Part shown: one piece after another, positions 14,654 through 20,511 of the stretch
Layout of the letters: each line of letters begins with the position of its first letter
Position numbering within the stretch: position 1 is the first letter of the stretch
From: a virus
Direction: 5' to 3' (one strand)
Virus record (IMG/VR): IMGVR_UViG_3300025732_000279
Location: 1-22,979 of that record
Length of the DNA stretch: 22,979 bases
The notes under the pieces: generated by a model
Seen by the model: only the letters and a program-made list of their open reading frames with translations
What the model was told of the DNA's origin: nothing
Database searches by the model: none
Translations under genes and position numbers: made by a program

Positions 14654-14690
14654 GAACAGAAGTGTACCCCTAAAGAACAGAAGTGTGCAA
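14651..14690 (-). promoter_or_regulatory. Promoter of the minus-strand pair, with duplicated TTCTGTTC element
   Basis: On the minus strand: TTGCAC (14690-14685), an 18-base spacer, TACACT (14666-14661), 7 bases, then ATG. The octamer TTCTGTTC occurs twice, 21 bases (two helical turns) apart: once in the spacer and once between the -10 box and ATG, a layout that suits an operator. The -10-to-ATG block is nearly the same as at 21486-21501. Confidence 0.75.
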
Positions 14691-14733
14691 GTACCCGCCA
14701 AACCCCTATGAAATGGGGCTTTCAGCAGGGTTC

Positions 14734-14763
14734 TTGCATCGTGCTACACCCATCGGGCATGAT
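14734..14763 (+). promoter_or_regulatory. Candidate promoter for the recombination/early operon
   Basis: TTGCAT (14734-14739), an 18-base spacer and CATGAT (14758-14763) precede the exonuclease gene. The -35 box is good and the -10 box is moderate. With this start, the 5' leader would be about 37 bases and begin next to the hairpin at 14771-14788. Confidence 0.5.
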
Positions 14764-14770
14764 TCTCAGC

Positions 14771-14788
14771 GTGGGCAAATCAGCCCAC
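14771..14788 (+). other. 5'-leader hairpin before the exonuclease gene
   Basis: GTGGGC (14771-14776), loop AAATCA, GCCCAC (14783-14788): a perfect 6-bp stem at or near the predicted 5' end of the early transcript. It has no T-tract, so it is not a terminator; a role in mRNA stability or regulation is possible. Confidence 0.5.
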
Positions 14789-14806
14789 CACAAGCAAGGG
14801 GAAAAC

Positions 14807-15742
14807 ATGAAACGGATACCTAAACCCGTTCACGGGTCTGTCGAATGGCGCAACCTGCGCCACCGGGACACAAACGGCAACTGCATCTTCGGTGCGTCAG
14901 AAGCGGGTGCGCTGATGGGCGCGAGCGAATTTACGACACGCGCAGAACTGTTCGCGTCAAAGATGAGTGAACCCGTGATCACGCCACCAACCGCAGCGAT
15001 GCTGAAGGGCATCTACTTTGAGTCGGGGCTAGGTCGGTTCGCAGCGAGCGAACTTGGCATGAACCTGCATGAGCCAACAGAAATGTTCGCGCGTGGTCGT
15101 TGGGTGGCAACGCTGGACTTCGCCAGCGATGACTACGCAACCGTCGTGGAATGCAAGGTAACGAACGCAAGAGTGATTCGTGACGAATCCGACCTGATGC
15201 CTGCGTGGGTTCTGCAAGGCCACGTTCAGCACTACTGCACAGGGGCGCAGATTTACTTCAGCGTGTTCGACCGTCAACAGCAGTTGTCGCTGATCCCAAT
15301 GCAGATTCAGCCCGGTGTCATCGACCAACTGAACGAGATGGCAGAACTGCTGGGTAGCGCGGTTGACGAAGAGACGATCCCGGGCTGGTTGGAAGATGAA
15401 ATGACCGCTGACTTGATTCAACAGTTGATCCCTGTTGAGGAAGGCAAAGGCATCGAAGCCGACGAGCATCTGGTCAATTGGATCACCGACCTTGAAACGT
15501 CAAAGAAGATGAAGAAAGACGCTGAAGAGGCTGAACAGTACGCACGGGATCAGATCGCCAAGCGCATGGGCGATGCCGAATTCGTGGTGGCTGACGGGCG
15601 CACGATCCTTTCGTGGAAGCGTCAGAAGGGTCGCGCAAGATTCGATCTCGAAGCATTCAAGACAGCGCACCCGGAACTTGCCAAGCAGTACATGACGGAA
15701 GGCGCGCCCATTCGGGTCATGCGCTTCGGAAGGGGAAAGTGA
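14807..15742 (+). CDS. YqaJ-type viral recombinase exonuclease (PD-(D/E)XK)
   Basis: A 311-aa protein. ATG 14807 has AAGGGG six bases upstream and is chosen over the in-frame ATG at 14594, which lies across the minus-strand gene. The N-terminal block (SVEWRNLRHRD, then GASEAGALMGASEFTT) is the usual YqaJ opening ('W...R...i.aSe.aal.G.s.y.t'). The catalytic centre is TLDFAS with D104 and VECKV with E115 and K117. Next comes PAWVLQGHVQHYCTGAQ, where 'Q.q.Q..l.tg' is typical. A C-terminal helical part (KKMKKDAEEAEQYARDQI) precedes a lysine/arginine-rich end. It should digest one strand of double-stranded DNA ends, feeding the ERF annealing protein encoded one base downstream. Confidence 0.85.
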   Translation: MKRIPKPVHGSVEWRNLRHRDTNGNCIFGASEAGALMGASEFTTRAELFASKMSEPVITPPTAAMLKGIYFESGLGRFAASELGMNLHEPTEMFARGRWVATLDFASDDYATVVECKVTNARVIRDESDLMPAWVLQGHVQHYCTGAQIYFSVFDRQQQLSLIPMQIQPGVIDQLNEMAELLGSAVDEETIPGWLEDEMTADLIQQLIPVEEGKGIEADEHLVNWITDLETSKKMKKDAEEAEQYARDQIAKRMGDAEFVVADGRTILSWKRQKGRARFDLEAFKTAHPELAKQYMTEGAPIRVMRFGRGK

Positions 15743-15743
15743 A

Positions 15744-16469
15744 ATGAAACCAGATACAACACCGTTCAACCCGGGCATCGTCGCAGCGTTGTCGCGGGTC
15801 ATGGAAGAGGTCGGCGCGGTACGAAAGGGCGACCGCAACACCCACCAAAACTTCAACTTTCGTGGCATTGACGCGGTGGTGAACGCTGTGTCACCAGCGC
15901 TGCGGAAGCACGGCATCGTCGTCACGCCACAAGTGTTGGATTACCAGTACGAAACGGTGCAGGTAGGCACTCCGTCGAAGAATATGGCGAGCGTTCGCGT
16001 GATGGTGCGCTATACGTTCCACGCCAGCGACGGCTCAAGCATTGAAACCACGGTGCCAGCGGAATCCTTCGACTCAGGTGACAAGGCAACAGCAAAGGCG
16101 ATGAGTGTCGCGTTTCGCACCGCGCTGTTGCAAACCCTCTGCTTGCCAACTGACGAAACCGACCCCGATGCGCAGTCCTACGAACGGGCGAACCATCCGA
16201 CAAACCACACGCCAGCCCCACGCAGGCCATCGGCACCCGTCAAGGAACCCGGTGAAGCGGCCCCTGTGATCCCGATTGGTGACGGGCAGATCACAGAACC
16301 GCAGATCGGCACGATCAAGAAACTGGTTCGGGAATGCAACCTTGAATCAGCAAAGGATGTGGCAAGCAACGTCACGGGGCGCACGATCACGAGCGCAAAA
16401 GACCTGACCAAAGCGGAAGCGTCAGCGGTCATCAAACAACTGCTGGAAATGAAAGAGGCGCTTTCGTGA
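15744..16469 (+). CDS. ERF-family single-strand annealing protein
   Basis: A 241-aa protein, ATG 15744, with AAGGGGAA upstream. The N-terminal ERF domain shows IVAALSRVMEEVGAVRKG, then FNFRGIDAVVNAVSPALR, and the core SFDSGDKATAKAMSVAFR, then LLQTLCLPT at about residues 109-136, the family signature. After a Pro-rich linker (about 150-175) a small C-terminal domain (ITEPQIGTIKKLVRE, then LTKAEASAVIKQLLE) follows; it resembles the helical tail found on several phage annealing proteins. It coats and anneals single strands made by the exonuclease next door, forming a recombination pair used in replication and genome end repair. Confidence 0.88.
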   Translation: MKPDTTPFNPGIVAALSRVMEEVGAVRKGDRNTHQNFNFRGIDAVVNAVSPALRKHGIVVTPQVLDYQYETVQVGTPSKNMASVRVMVRYTFHASDGSSIETTVPAESFDSGDKATAKAMSVAFRTALLQTLCLPTDETDPDAQSYERANHPTNHTPAPRRPSAPVKEPGEAAPVIPIGDGQITEPQIGTIKKLVRECNLESAKDVASNVTGRTITSAKDLTKAEASAVIKQLLEMKEALS

Positions 16470-16669
16470 GCATTCGACCTGTTCATGGTTACAAACTTGG
16501 ACAACAACTGTGCGAACTGTTTGGTTTAGAAGCGGAACGGATTGAGCAAATCACCATCACTTGCAACGTGAACGATGTTGTCAAAGTTGAGGTTTTTTAC
16601 GTTGACCTTGATTGTGAAGCGCAAGAGTTTGTTGACGAATTTGCGCGATACAGATTGGTGGAAGAATGA
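16466..16669 (+). CDS. Small acidic protein, function unknown
   Basis: A 67-aa protein, GTG 16466 in a GTGA overlap with the ERF stop. It has one helix (YKLGQQLCELFGLEAERI), a beta hairpin (ITITCNVNDVVKVEVFYVD) and an acidic C-terminal helix (AQEFVDEFARYRLVEE). It ends in an ATGA overlap with the next gene. The compact alpha-beta layout and tight coupling support it as real. I do not recognise the family. Confidence 0.6.
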   Translation: MSIRPVHGYKLGQQLCELFGLEAERIEQITITCNVNDVVKVEVFYVDLDCEAQEFVDEFARYRLVEE

Positions 16670-16896
16670 AACACGGTCGTTCGGCATACATGCGGAAGGT
16701 GTGCAGATGCGAAATCTGTGCGCAAGCAAACAAGGACTATCTCAAGGCGTACCGCAACACACCGTTCGGGAAACGGAAGCATCAGATCAACGCGCAGAAG
16801 AAAGCCAAGCGGGATTCGATGTGCCGTGAATGGGTCAAAGCCAACCGACCTGATGTGTTCAAACGGATTTGGAATGCGGTGGAAAGTGGAAGTTGA
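16666..16896 (+). CDS. Small basic zinc-finger-like protein, HGxxxYxxxCxCxxC type
   Basis: A 76-aa protein, ATG 16666. The N-terminal motif KHGRSAYMRKVCRCEICAQA is the pattern H-G-x3-Y-x3-C-x-C-x2-C found in small phage and actinobacterial proteins. A long basic region follows (FGKRKHQINAQKKAKRD). Its partner at 17218-17493 starts with the same motif. The Cys/His cluster probably binds zinc, and the basic part probably nucleic acid. The exact function is unknown. Confidence 0.6.
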   Translation: MKHGRSAYMRKVCRCEICAQANKDYLKAYRNTPFGKRKHQINAQKKAKRDSMCREWVKANRPDVFKRIWNAVESGS

Positions 16897-17221
16897 ACGA
16901 CTGAACAACGCGCTAATACTGATGCGCGGGGCGAACGAGAATCTGCGTAGGCAGGGCGACGATGCCGGGTTGGGGGAAGCCTTGTGCGACCTGATCGAAG
17001 AGGCCCGTGACTACATTGAACAGTTGCGCACCACCATCGCAGGCTTCGTGGAAGCAGACGGAACCGGGTACTTCCCGTTTGTGGCTGACGACTTCTGCGG
17101 CATCGGGCAGGTGCTGGTGCAAATCTTCCGCGAGGATGACGGCACGATGACCTGCGCTTTGGCGCACCGGGCAGACCAATGGGAAACATGGTCACCACCG
17201 GCGAAGGCGGTACCGGGATGA
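16874..17221 (+). CDS. Hypothetical protein with N-terminal coiled coil
   Basis: A 115-aa reading from ATG 16874, overlapping the previous gene by 23 bases; GTG 16886 is an equally good start and would cut the overlap to 11. An upstream ATG (16718) is rejected because it lies deep inside the previous gene. The first half is helical (VEVERLNNALILMRGANENLR, cut at residue 23, then EALCDLIEEARDYIEQLRTT). The second half (YFPFVADDFCGIGQVLVQIF) is mixed. It ends in an ATGA overlap with the next gene. No family recognised. Confidence 0.55.
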   Translation: MRWKVEVERLNNALILMRGANENLRRQGDDAGLGEALCDLIEEARDYIEQLRTTIAGFVEADGTGYFPFVADDFCGIGQVLVQIFREDDGTMTCALAHRADQWETWSPPAKAVPG

Positions 17222-17493
17222 TTCACGGCACCTATTCGGGCTACAAGCACGGTTGTCGTTGCACCGACTGCAAGAACAAGGGCCGGGAAGTGAACCGCAA
17301 CAGGGGCCAACGAACGCAAAAACGGTTCAGCGTTGAACCGATCTTGGCGTTGATCCCGACAGCCAGAAAGACCCAATACAAGTCGCTATTCCGTTCAGGG
17401 CGCACCATCCGCAGATACGACGCAGACAGGTTCTGCGTCAAGGAACTTGGGTTGCATCCGTTCTTCGTGTACGGGGATGAATGGTATGAATGA
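17218..17493 (+). CDS. Second HGxxxYxxxCxCxxC zinc-finger-like protein
   Basis: A 91-aa protein. ATG 17218 forms an ATGA overlap with the previous stop and puts the motif IHGTYSGYKHGCRCTDCKN at the N-terminus, just as in the relative at 16666; the upstream in-frame ATG at 17179 would add 13 residues of unlike sequence. After a basic stretch (REVNRNRGQRTQKR) comes a helical domain (PTARKTQYKSLFRSGRTIRR, then FCVKELGLHPFFVYGDEW), which may be an HTH. The pair flanks the gene at 16874, suggesting duplication. Nucleic-acid binding is inference. Confidence 0.6.
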   Translation: MIHGTYSGYKHGCRCTDCKNKGREVNRNRGQRTQKRFSVEPILALIPTARKTQYKSLFRSGRTIRRYDADRFCVKELGLHPFFVYGDEWYE

Positions 17494-17926
17494 CATTGTT
17501 CAACATCTGAACGACCTGAAGTACCTTGCTTTGCATGATCGACTGTCAGAAGTTGATCCGAAAGTGGTTGCGGCGATCTGCTCGCTTGCGGTCAAAGCGA
17601 TCCAGCCGACTGTCCCTGTGCGTCCCAACGCGCCCACGACCACCCGCAAGGCTGCGCAATCCGTAGCCCCGCGAGCAGGGTCACAACGGCATCGACTACT
17701 GGAACAGTATTGGCTGAACGGTGAACTGACCGACGAAGAGGCAGGCGAAGCATCCGGGCTGAGAACGCCCGGGTGCGCCTACTGGATGCGGTGCAGCGAA
17801 CTACGCCAGCAAGGTTTTATTGAATCCACAGGGCGTACACGCTTGTCGATGGCAGGCGAACAGCAGAATGTATGCCGTATCACCGACGAAGGCAGGCGGG
17901 TCTTTGAGTATTCAACTGTGGCGTGA
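17486..17926 (+). CDS. Winged-helix DNA-binding protein
   Basis: A 146-aa protein. ATG 17486 overlaps the previous gene by 8 bases and has GGGGA at a suitable distance; ATG 17477 is possible. The N-terminal part is helical (IVQHLNDLKYLALHDRLSE). A Pro/Thr linker leads to a C-terminal winged helix: QRHRLLEQYWLNGELTDEEA, then EASGL, WMRCSELRQQGFIE, and the wing and end ('gRTRLSM.Ge...vcrIT.eGrrvF'). Phage proteins with this 'lTdeEA...sgl....a..R.seLr..G.i' layout are usually transcription regulators or replication accessories. It overlaps the WhiB gene by 23 bases, so the two regulators are made together. Confidence 0.7.
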   Translation: MNDIVQHLNDLKYLALHDRLSEVDPKVVAAICSLAVKAIQPTVPVRPNAPTTTRKAAQSVAPRAGSQRHRLLEQYWLNGELTDEEAGEASGLRTPGCAYWMRCSELRQQGFIESTGRTRLSMAGEQQNVCRITDEGRRVFEYSTVA

Positions 17927-18215
17927 ACGGGCTGCGTGTCGCGGCCTTGACCAGCGTGAAAACATACGCATCTTTTTCCCTTCAGGGCATGGGGTTCGGA
18001 AAGATCGTTGGGATGCAGCGTGGTCGTTCTGTCGAAGGTGCGAGGTGCATCGTGAGTGTTTGGCGATGATCATGGAAGTTGATGCGATTGACGACAAAAT
18101 CGGGATGTTCGGCGGGTTGACTCCGAATGAGCGTCTGCAACTTCGCCGGGGGCGCATCTACTTTGACAAAGACTTTGATGACGGGTTCCGATACAGAACT
18201 AATCTGAAACTATGA
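17904..18215 (+). CDS. whiB-like: WhiB-family transcriptional regulator
   Basis: A 103-aa protein starting at TTG 17904, with AGGCGGG just upstream; no ATG or GTG lies between there and the first cysteine. The four cluster cysteines are C12 (RAACRG), C43, C46 (FCRRC) and C52 (HRECL), with the WhiB spacing C-x2-C-x5-C. They are followed by the beta-turn GMFGGLTPNERLQLRRGR, the family's G-[VIM]-[WF]-G-G loop plus basic tail. WhiB proteins carry a [4Fe-4S] cluster and bind the principal sigma factor. Phage copies can change host transcription or block host WhiB2-type division control. The family is restricted to Actinomycetota and their phages, which is the best host clue in the window. Confidence 0.9.
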   Translation: MSIQLWRERAACRGLDQRENIRIFFPSGHGVRKDRWDAAWSFCRRCEVHRECLAMIMEVDAIDDKIGMFGGLTPNERLQLRRGRIYFDKDFDDGFRYRTNLKL

Positions 18216-18634
18216 CCGACTATCTGAAACCGAAAGCGGATTGTGTCTGCGGGTGCGGCCTCTTCGGTACGCCACTCAAGCGGCCCGAAGGCCACATACG
18301 CGGCTGCAAGTGTCCCCGGTGCATGGGCAAACGCAACCGTGCGAAAGGCGACGCGAAGGCGCGTAAGGCTCGCAAGGCTCTAGGTATCACCGGGGTCAAT
18401 TCGCGGCACGAGGAAGTTTGGGGCGGTCATGTGCGTGTCGAAGTCAAAGCAGGCGCACAAATCAAACCAGTCGTCACCGCCTTTCTGCGTTGCGAGATAC
18501 AAAGTGAACAACACAGACCCATCGGGGATACAAGACCGTTCATGCTGGTTGCGATGCCCGATGGTTCGACTGACGGGCTGATCGTTATGCGTTTGAAGGA
18601 TTATGTGAAGCATCACGGCATTCAGCCCGTGTAG
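18212..18634 (+). CDS. Putative nuclease (EVK core) with Cys-rich N-terminal zinc cluster
   Basis: A 140-aa protein, ATG 18212 (ATGA overlap with whiB). The N-terminus is Cys-rich: C11, C13, C15, C32, C34 and C37 (DCVCGCGLFG, GCKCPRCMGK). A very basic linker (RNRAKGDAKARKARKA) precedes a core with RHEEVWGGHVRVEVKAGAQ (E67/E68, then E77 and K79), CEIQSEQHRPIGDTRPF and DGLIVMRLKDY. The E...ExK arrangement with a later Q fits PD-(D/E)XK or Hjr-like resolvases, and related phage proteins share 'E.WGG..R.EvKaGaQ...v......e.QS......GD.RPF'. The position after recombination genes fits Holliday-junction or branch processing. Activity is inferred. Confidence 0.6.
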   Translation: MTDYLKPKADCVCGCGLFGTPLKRPEGHIRGCKCPRCMGKRNRAKGDAKARKARKALGITGVNSRHEEVWGGHVRVEVKAGAQIKPVVTAFLRCEIQSEQHRPIGDTRPFMLVAMPDGSTDGLIVMRLKDYVKHHGIQPV

Positions 18635-18654
18635 AATTGCCAGACAAATTGAAA

Positions 18655-18683
18655 GCCCCCGCACAGCGCAAACTGTCGGGGGC
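18655..18683. terminator. Strong GC hairpin, terminator or attenuator
   Basis: GCCCCCG (18655-18661) pairs with CGGGGGC (18677-18683). After a one-base bulge an inner ACAG/CTGT stem encloses CGCAAA. On the + strand the hairpin is followed by ATGACC rather than a T-tract, so termination may be partial or act as a pause. On the - strand it is followed by TTTCAATTT, a weak T-tract. It separates the nuclease gene from the replication genes. Confidence 0.65.
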
Positions 18684-18688
18684 ATGAC

Positions 18689-18707
18689 CTAAGAAAGAGG
18701 CTCTTAG
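18689..18707 (+). promoter_or_regulatory. Hairpin presenting the Shine-Dalgarno of a leader ORF
   Basis: CTAAGA (18689-18694) and TCTTAG (18702-18707) are fully complementary and enclose AAGAGGC, which contains the SD (AAGAGG). ATG 18708 follows the stem directly and is 7 bases from the SD. It comes 5 bases after the GC hairpin, so the two may form one leader structure that sets translation of the downstream replication genes. Confidence 0.55.
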
Positions 18708-18758
18708 ATGAAGCAAATTGTAATACGCATTTACCTTCGCAGGCAGGTGCAGCGATGA
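18708..18758 (+). CDS. 16-aa basic leader ORF coupled to the replication gene
   Basis: ATG 18708 to TGA 18756-18758 encodes MKQIVIRIYLRRQVQR. Its stop overlaps the next start as ATGA (18755), like nearly all real gene junctions here, and it has a well-placed SD in a hairpin loop. It is too short for a usual domain, so it more likely serves translational coupling or attenuation than as a working protein. Confidence 0.5.
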   Translation: MKQIVIRIYLRRQVQR

Positions 18759-19498
18759 TCATTCGCGCAGCCAGACCCGAAGCAAACTTCGTCATGGTAC
18801 GGAATGCCGTAGCCCGTGATGAACGGCTGTCATTCCGCGCTAGGGGGGTTCTGGTGGCAATCCTGTCGCGGCCTGATGATTGGTCGATCAGCGCGGAGAA
18901 CCTCGCCCGTGAAGGAAGCGAATCGGTCGGTGTGATCTACAAGACCCTGAAGGAACTGGAAGAGGCTGGCTACGTCAAACGTCGCCGGGTCAGGAACGAA
19001 CTAGGGCAGGTGCGAACTGAAACACTTGTGTTCGATGAACCGACTAGCGAAAAACCGTCAGACGGTGAACCGAAGAACGGTAAAACCGATAGTCGGTTTT
19101 TAGCAAGTGATACAAAGACAGAATTACAAAAACAGAATACAAATACTGAACACAAAGTTTTCCGTTCGCCTAACAGCGAACAGGCTCGTGGCATTTCGCA
19201 GGCATGGTGGGAAAAGCAAGACCGCCCCACAGGAAGTTTCATCGGCTTAGTCAAAATCGTTGAGCGCGCATTGAATGCCGGGTGGGAACCCGAAGTTGTT
19301 TCTCGGGCGTTATCCACTTTTGATGTGATTCCAAAGTTGCCTACATTGGAACTTCAGATGAAGGGCAAGCGCGGTCTGCAAACGAAGTACGACAGGAACC
19401 GTCAGGTTCTTGAACAGACTCTGCAACAGCAGAAGAACGACGCGATACGTCTCGCGTTCGACGCACTAGAAAAGGGGAACGAAAGTGAATCTGACTGA
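18755..19498 (+). CDS. Replication initiator-like protein (winged-helix N-terminus)
   Basis: A 247-aa protein, ATG 18755. The first 90 residues carry a winged helix: FVMVRNAVARDERLSFRARG, then VLVAILSRPDDWSISAENLA, then the recognition helix region ESVGVIYKTLKELEEAGY and the wing VKRRRVRNELGQ. This 'n.a..d..LS..arGll..lls.pd.W......la...' opening is shared by phage replication initiator/replisome organiser proteins. A low-complexity linker (about 95-145) leads to a helical C-terminal domain. The middle DNA (about 19060-19150) is A-rich compared with its surroundings and might hold the replication origin within the gene, as in lambda O; that is inference. The helicase loader candidate follows with a 14-base overlap. 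Confidence 0.7.
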   Translation: MIIRAARPEANFVMVRNAVARDERLSFRARGVLVAILSRPDDWSISAENLAREGSESVGVIYKTLKELEEAGYVKRRRVRNELGQVRTETLVFDEPTSEKPSDGEPKNGKTDSRFLASDTKTELQKQNTNTEHKVFRSPNSEQARGISQAWWEKQDRPTGSFIGLVKIVERALNAGWEPEVVSRALSTFDVIPKLPTLELQMKGKRGLQTKYDRNRQVLEQTLQQQKNDAIRLAFDALEKGNESESD

Positions 19499-19979
19499 AG
19501 TGACCGGGCTGCTCGCCATGATCAACGAGTACGACCAGCGCATGACGATCACCGAACACACAGCAGGCGCGTGGCTCAAAGCACTAGACCCGTCGATGTC
19601 ACTCGCCTACGCATCGGATCAAGTGATCAGGTACTACGCCAAAGAGAACTTTCGCCCCTGCTCTATTTCGTGGCTTAACCAGATGTGGCGCGACGAAAAA
19701 CGGATGCACAAGATCGCACCCGGTCTGCCCGAATTCACAGGGCCGAACAAAGAACTGTCACGCTGGATGTGTATGTACGGCATTCTGGAAGGCGTAGAGG
19801 ACTTGAACCTGTGTCGATCCCGCGACCCCCACGTTGCCCACGTTCTGCGCCAACGAGACGAGTACCAGCAACGCACAGGGATACCGATGCCAGAACTGGA
19901 TGCGCGAAAACTGTTCCGTCACCTTGACTGGAACTGGTTTGATCAACATCGTGACGAGTACGCGAATCGGGTAAGGTGA
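19485..19979 (+). CDS. Helicase loader candidate (G39P-like)
   Basis: A 164-aa protein. GTG 19485 has AAGGGGAA upstream. The N-terminal helices LTEVTGLLAMINEYDQRM, then EHTAGAWLKALDPSMSLAYA and SDQVIRYYAKENFRPCSISW, match the 'a..W...L......a..Av..yya......isv..l' pattern of G39P-like replicative helicase loaders/inhibitors and similar phage proteins. The second half is not recognised. Its position behind a replication initiator-like gene supports the role. No helicase, primase or polymerase lies in this window, so the phage may recruit host enzymes or carry them elsewhere. Confidence 0.55.
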   Translation: MNLTEVTGLLAMINEYDQRMTITEHTAGAWLKALDPSMSLAYASDQVIRYYAKENFRPCSISWLNQMWRDEKRMHKIAPGLPEFTGPNKELSRWMCMYGILEGVEDLNLCRSRDPHVAHVLRQRDEYQQRTGIPMPELDARKLFRHLDWNWFDQHRDEYANRVR

Positions 19980-19992
19980 CCCCATAACTTCA

Positions 19993-20064
19993 GGCGTGTC
20001 GGGAAAGGAAACTTCCTGCACTATGTCGGGTTCGACGCGCCGCAACTGAATCGCCCTGCGGGGC
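19993..20064 (+). promoter_or_regulatory. Candidate structured RNA leader before the exported lysozyme
   Basis: GGCGTGT (19993-19999) can pair with ACGCGCC (20035-20041) in a 7-bp stem with one G-U. Inside, GGGAA can pair with TTCCT and GTCG with CGAC (the latter competes for two bases). GCCC/GGGC with loop TGCG follows at 20053-20064. The 103-base gap 19980-20082 holds no gene. I matched no known riboswitch class. Chance folding in GC-rich DNA is possible. Confidence 0.3.
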
Positions 20065-20082
20065 TTGATCGAAGGAAGTCTG

Positions 20083-20511
20083 ATGAAACGTCTTATCGCT
20101 GTTCTATTTGCCGTATCTGCTTTGACCGCTACACCTGTGGGGGCTGCTGATGCGCCTGCGTGGGTGGTCAAGAAATACAACGAGGGTTCACGCTGCAAAA
20201 AGTGGGAACCGCTGTTCAAGCAACACGGTCTGCCCGTCGTGCTGTTCTCGTACATTTCGTTTCGGGAATCACGGTGCCGACCGGGTGCGGTGAATGCCAA
20301 GTGGCGTGACGGCAAGATCGTCTGGACTCTCAACAAGAACGGGACATACGACAGCGGCATTTTGCAGATCAACTCATCGTGGCGAACGGTCACCCGCAAC
20401 GTTTGTGGCGGTGGGCTGGATCGCCTGTTTGACCCGGTATGCAACGTCAAGGTGGCTGCGTTCCTGTACCATGACAGCGGGGCAGGCCATTGGGGATTCA
20501 AGGGGTACTAA
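20083..20511 (+). CDS. Sec-exported lysozyme/transglycosylase-like protein
   Basis: A 142-aa protein, ATG 20083, with GAAGGAAG upstream. The signal peptide is MKRLIAVLFAVSALTATPVG with cleavage after A21 (VGA|AD) likely. The mature part has the lysozyme-like fold pattern: LFSYISFRESRCRPGAVN with E62 as the candidate catalytic acid, then YDSGILQINSSWR (residues 89-101), the block that lines the active cleft, and HWGFKG at the end. Four cysteines (38, 65, 108, 120) fit disulfides outside the membrane. It should cut glycan strands of host peptidoglycan from the outer side. It lies in the early region, 8 kb from the endolysin, so it may not be the main lysis enzyme. Confidence 0.8.
   Translation: MKRLIAVLFAVSALTATPVGAADAPAWVVKKYNEGSRCKKWEPLFKQHGLPVVLFSYISFRESRCRPGAVNAKWRDGKIVWTLNKNGTYDSGILQINSSWRTVTRNVCGGGLDRLFDPVCNVKVAAFLYHDSGAGHWGFKGY

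Noticed and set aside
14698-14723. CCCC/GGGG hairpin before the early promoter as a terminator
   Set aside because: Only four GC pairs with an 8-base loop and a short T run; too weak to list as a terminator.
14594-14806. Longer N-terminus of the exonuclease from ATG 14594
   Set aside because: It would run through the minus-strand gene and its promoter. ATG 14807 has the strong SD and begins just before the family's conserved opening.
19993-20041. Possible tRNA, because of a 7-bp end-to-end stem and a GGTTCGA-like string
   Set aside because: The unit is only 49 bases, has no anticodon arm, and the GTTC string does not lie in a proper T-arm.
19758-20501. Open frame of 247 codons on the minus strand over the loader and lysozyme genes
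   Set aside because: It crosses two well-supported plus-strand genes and their gap; no motif is seen.
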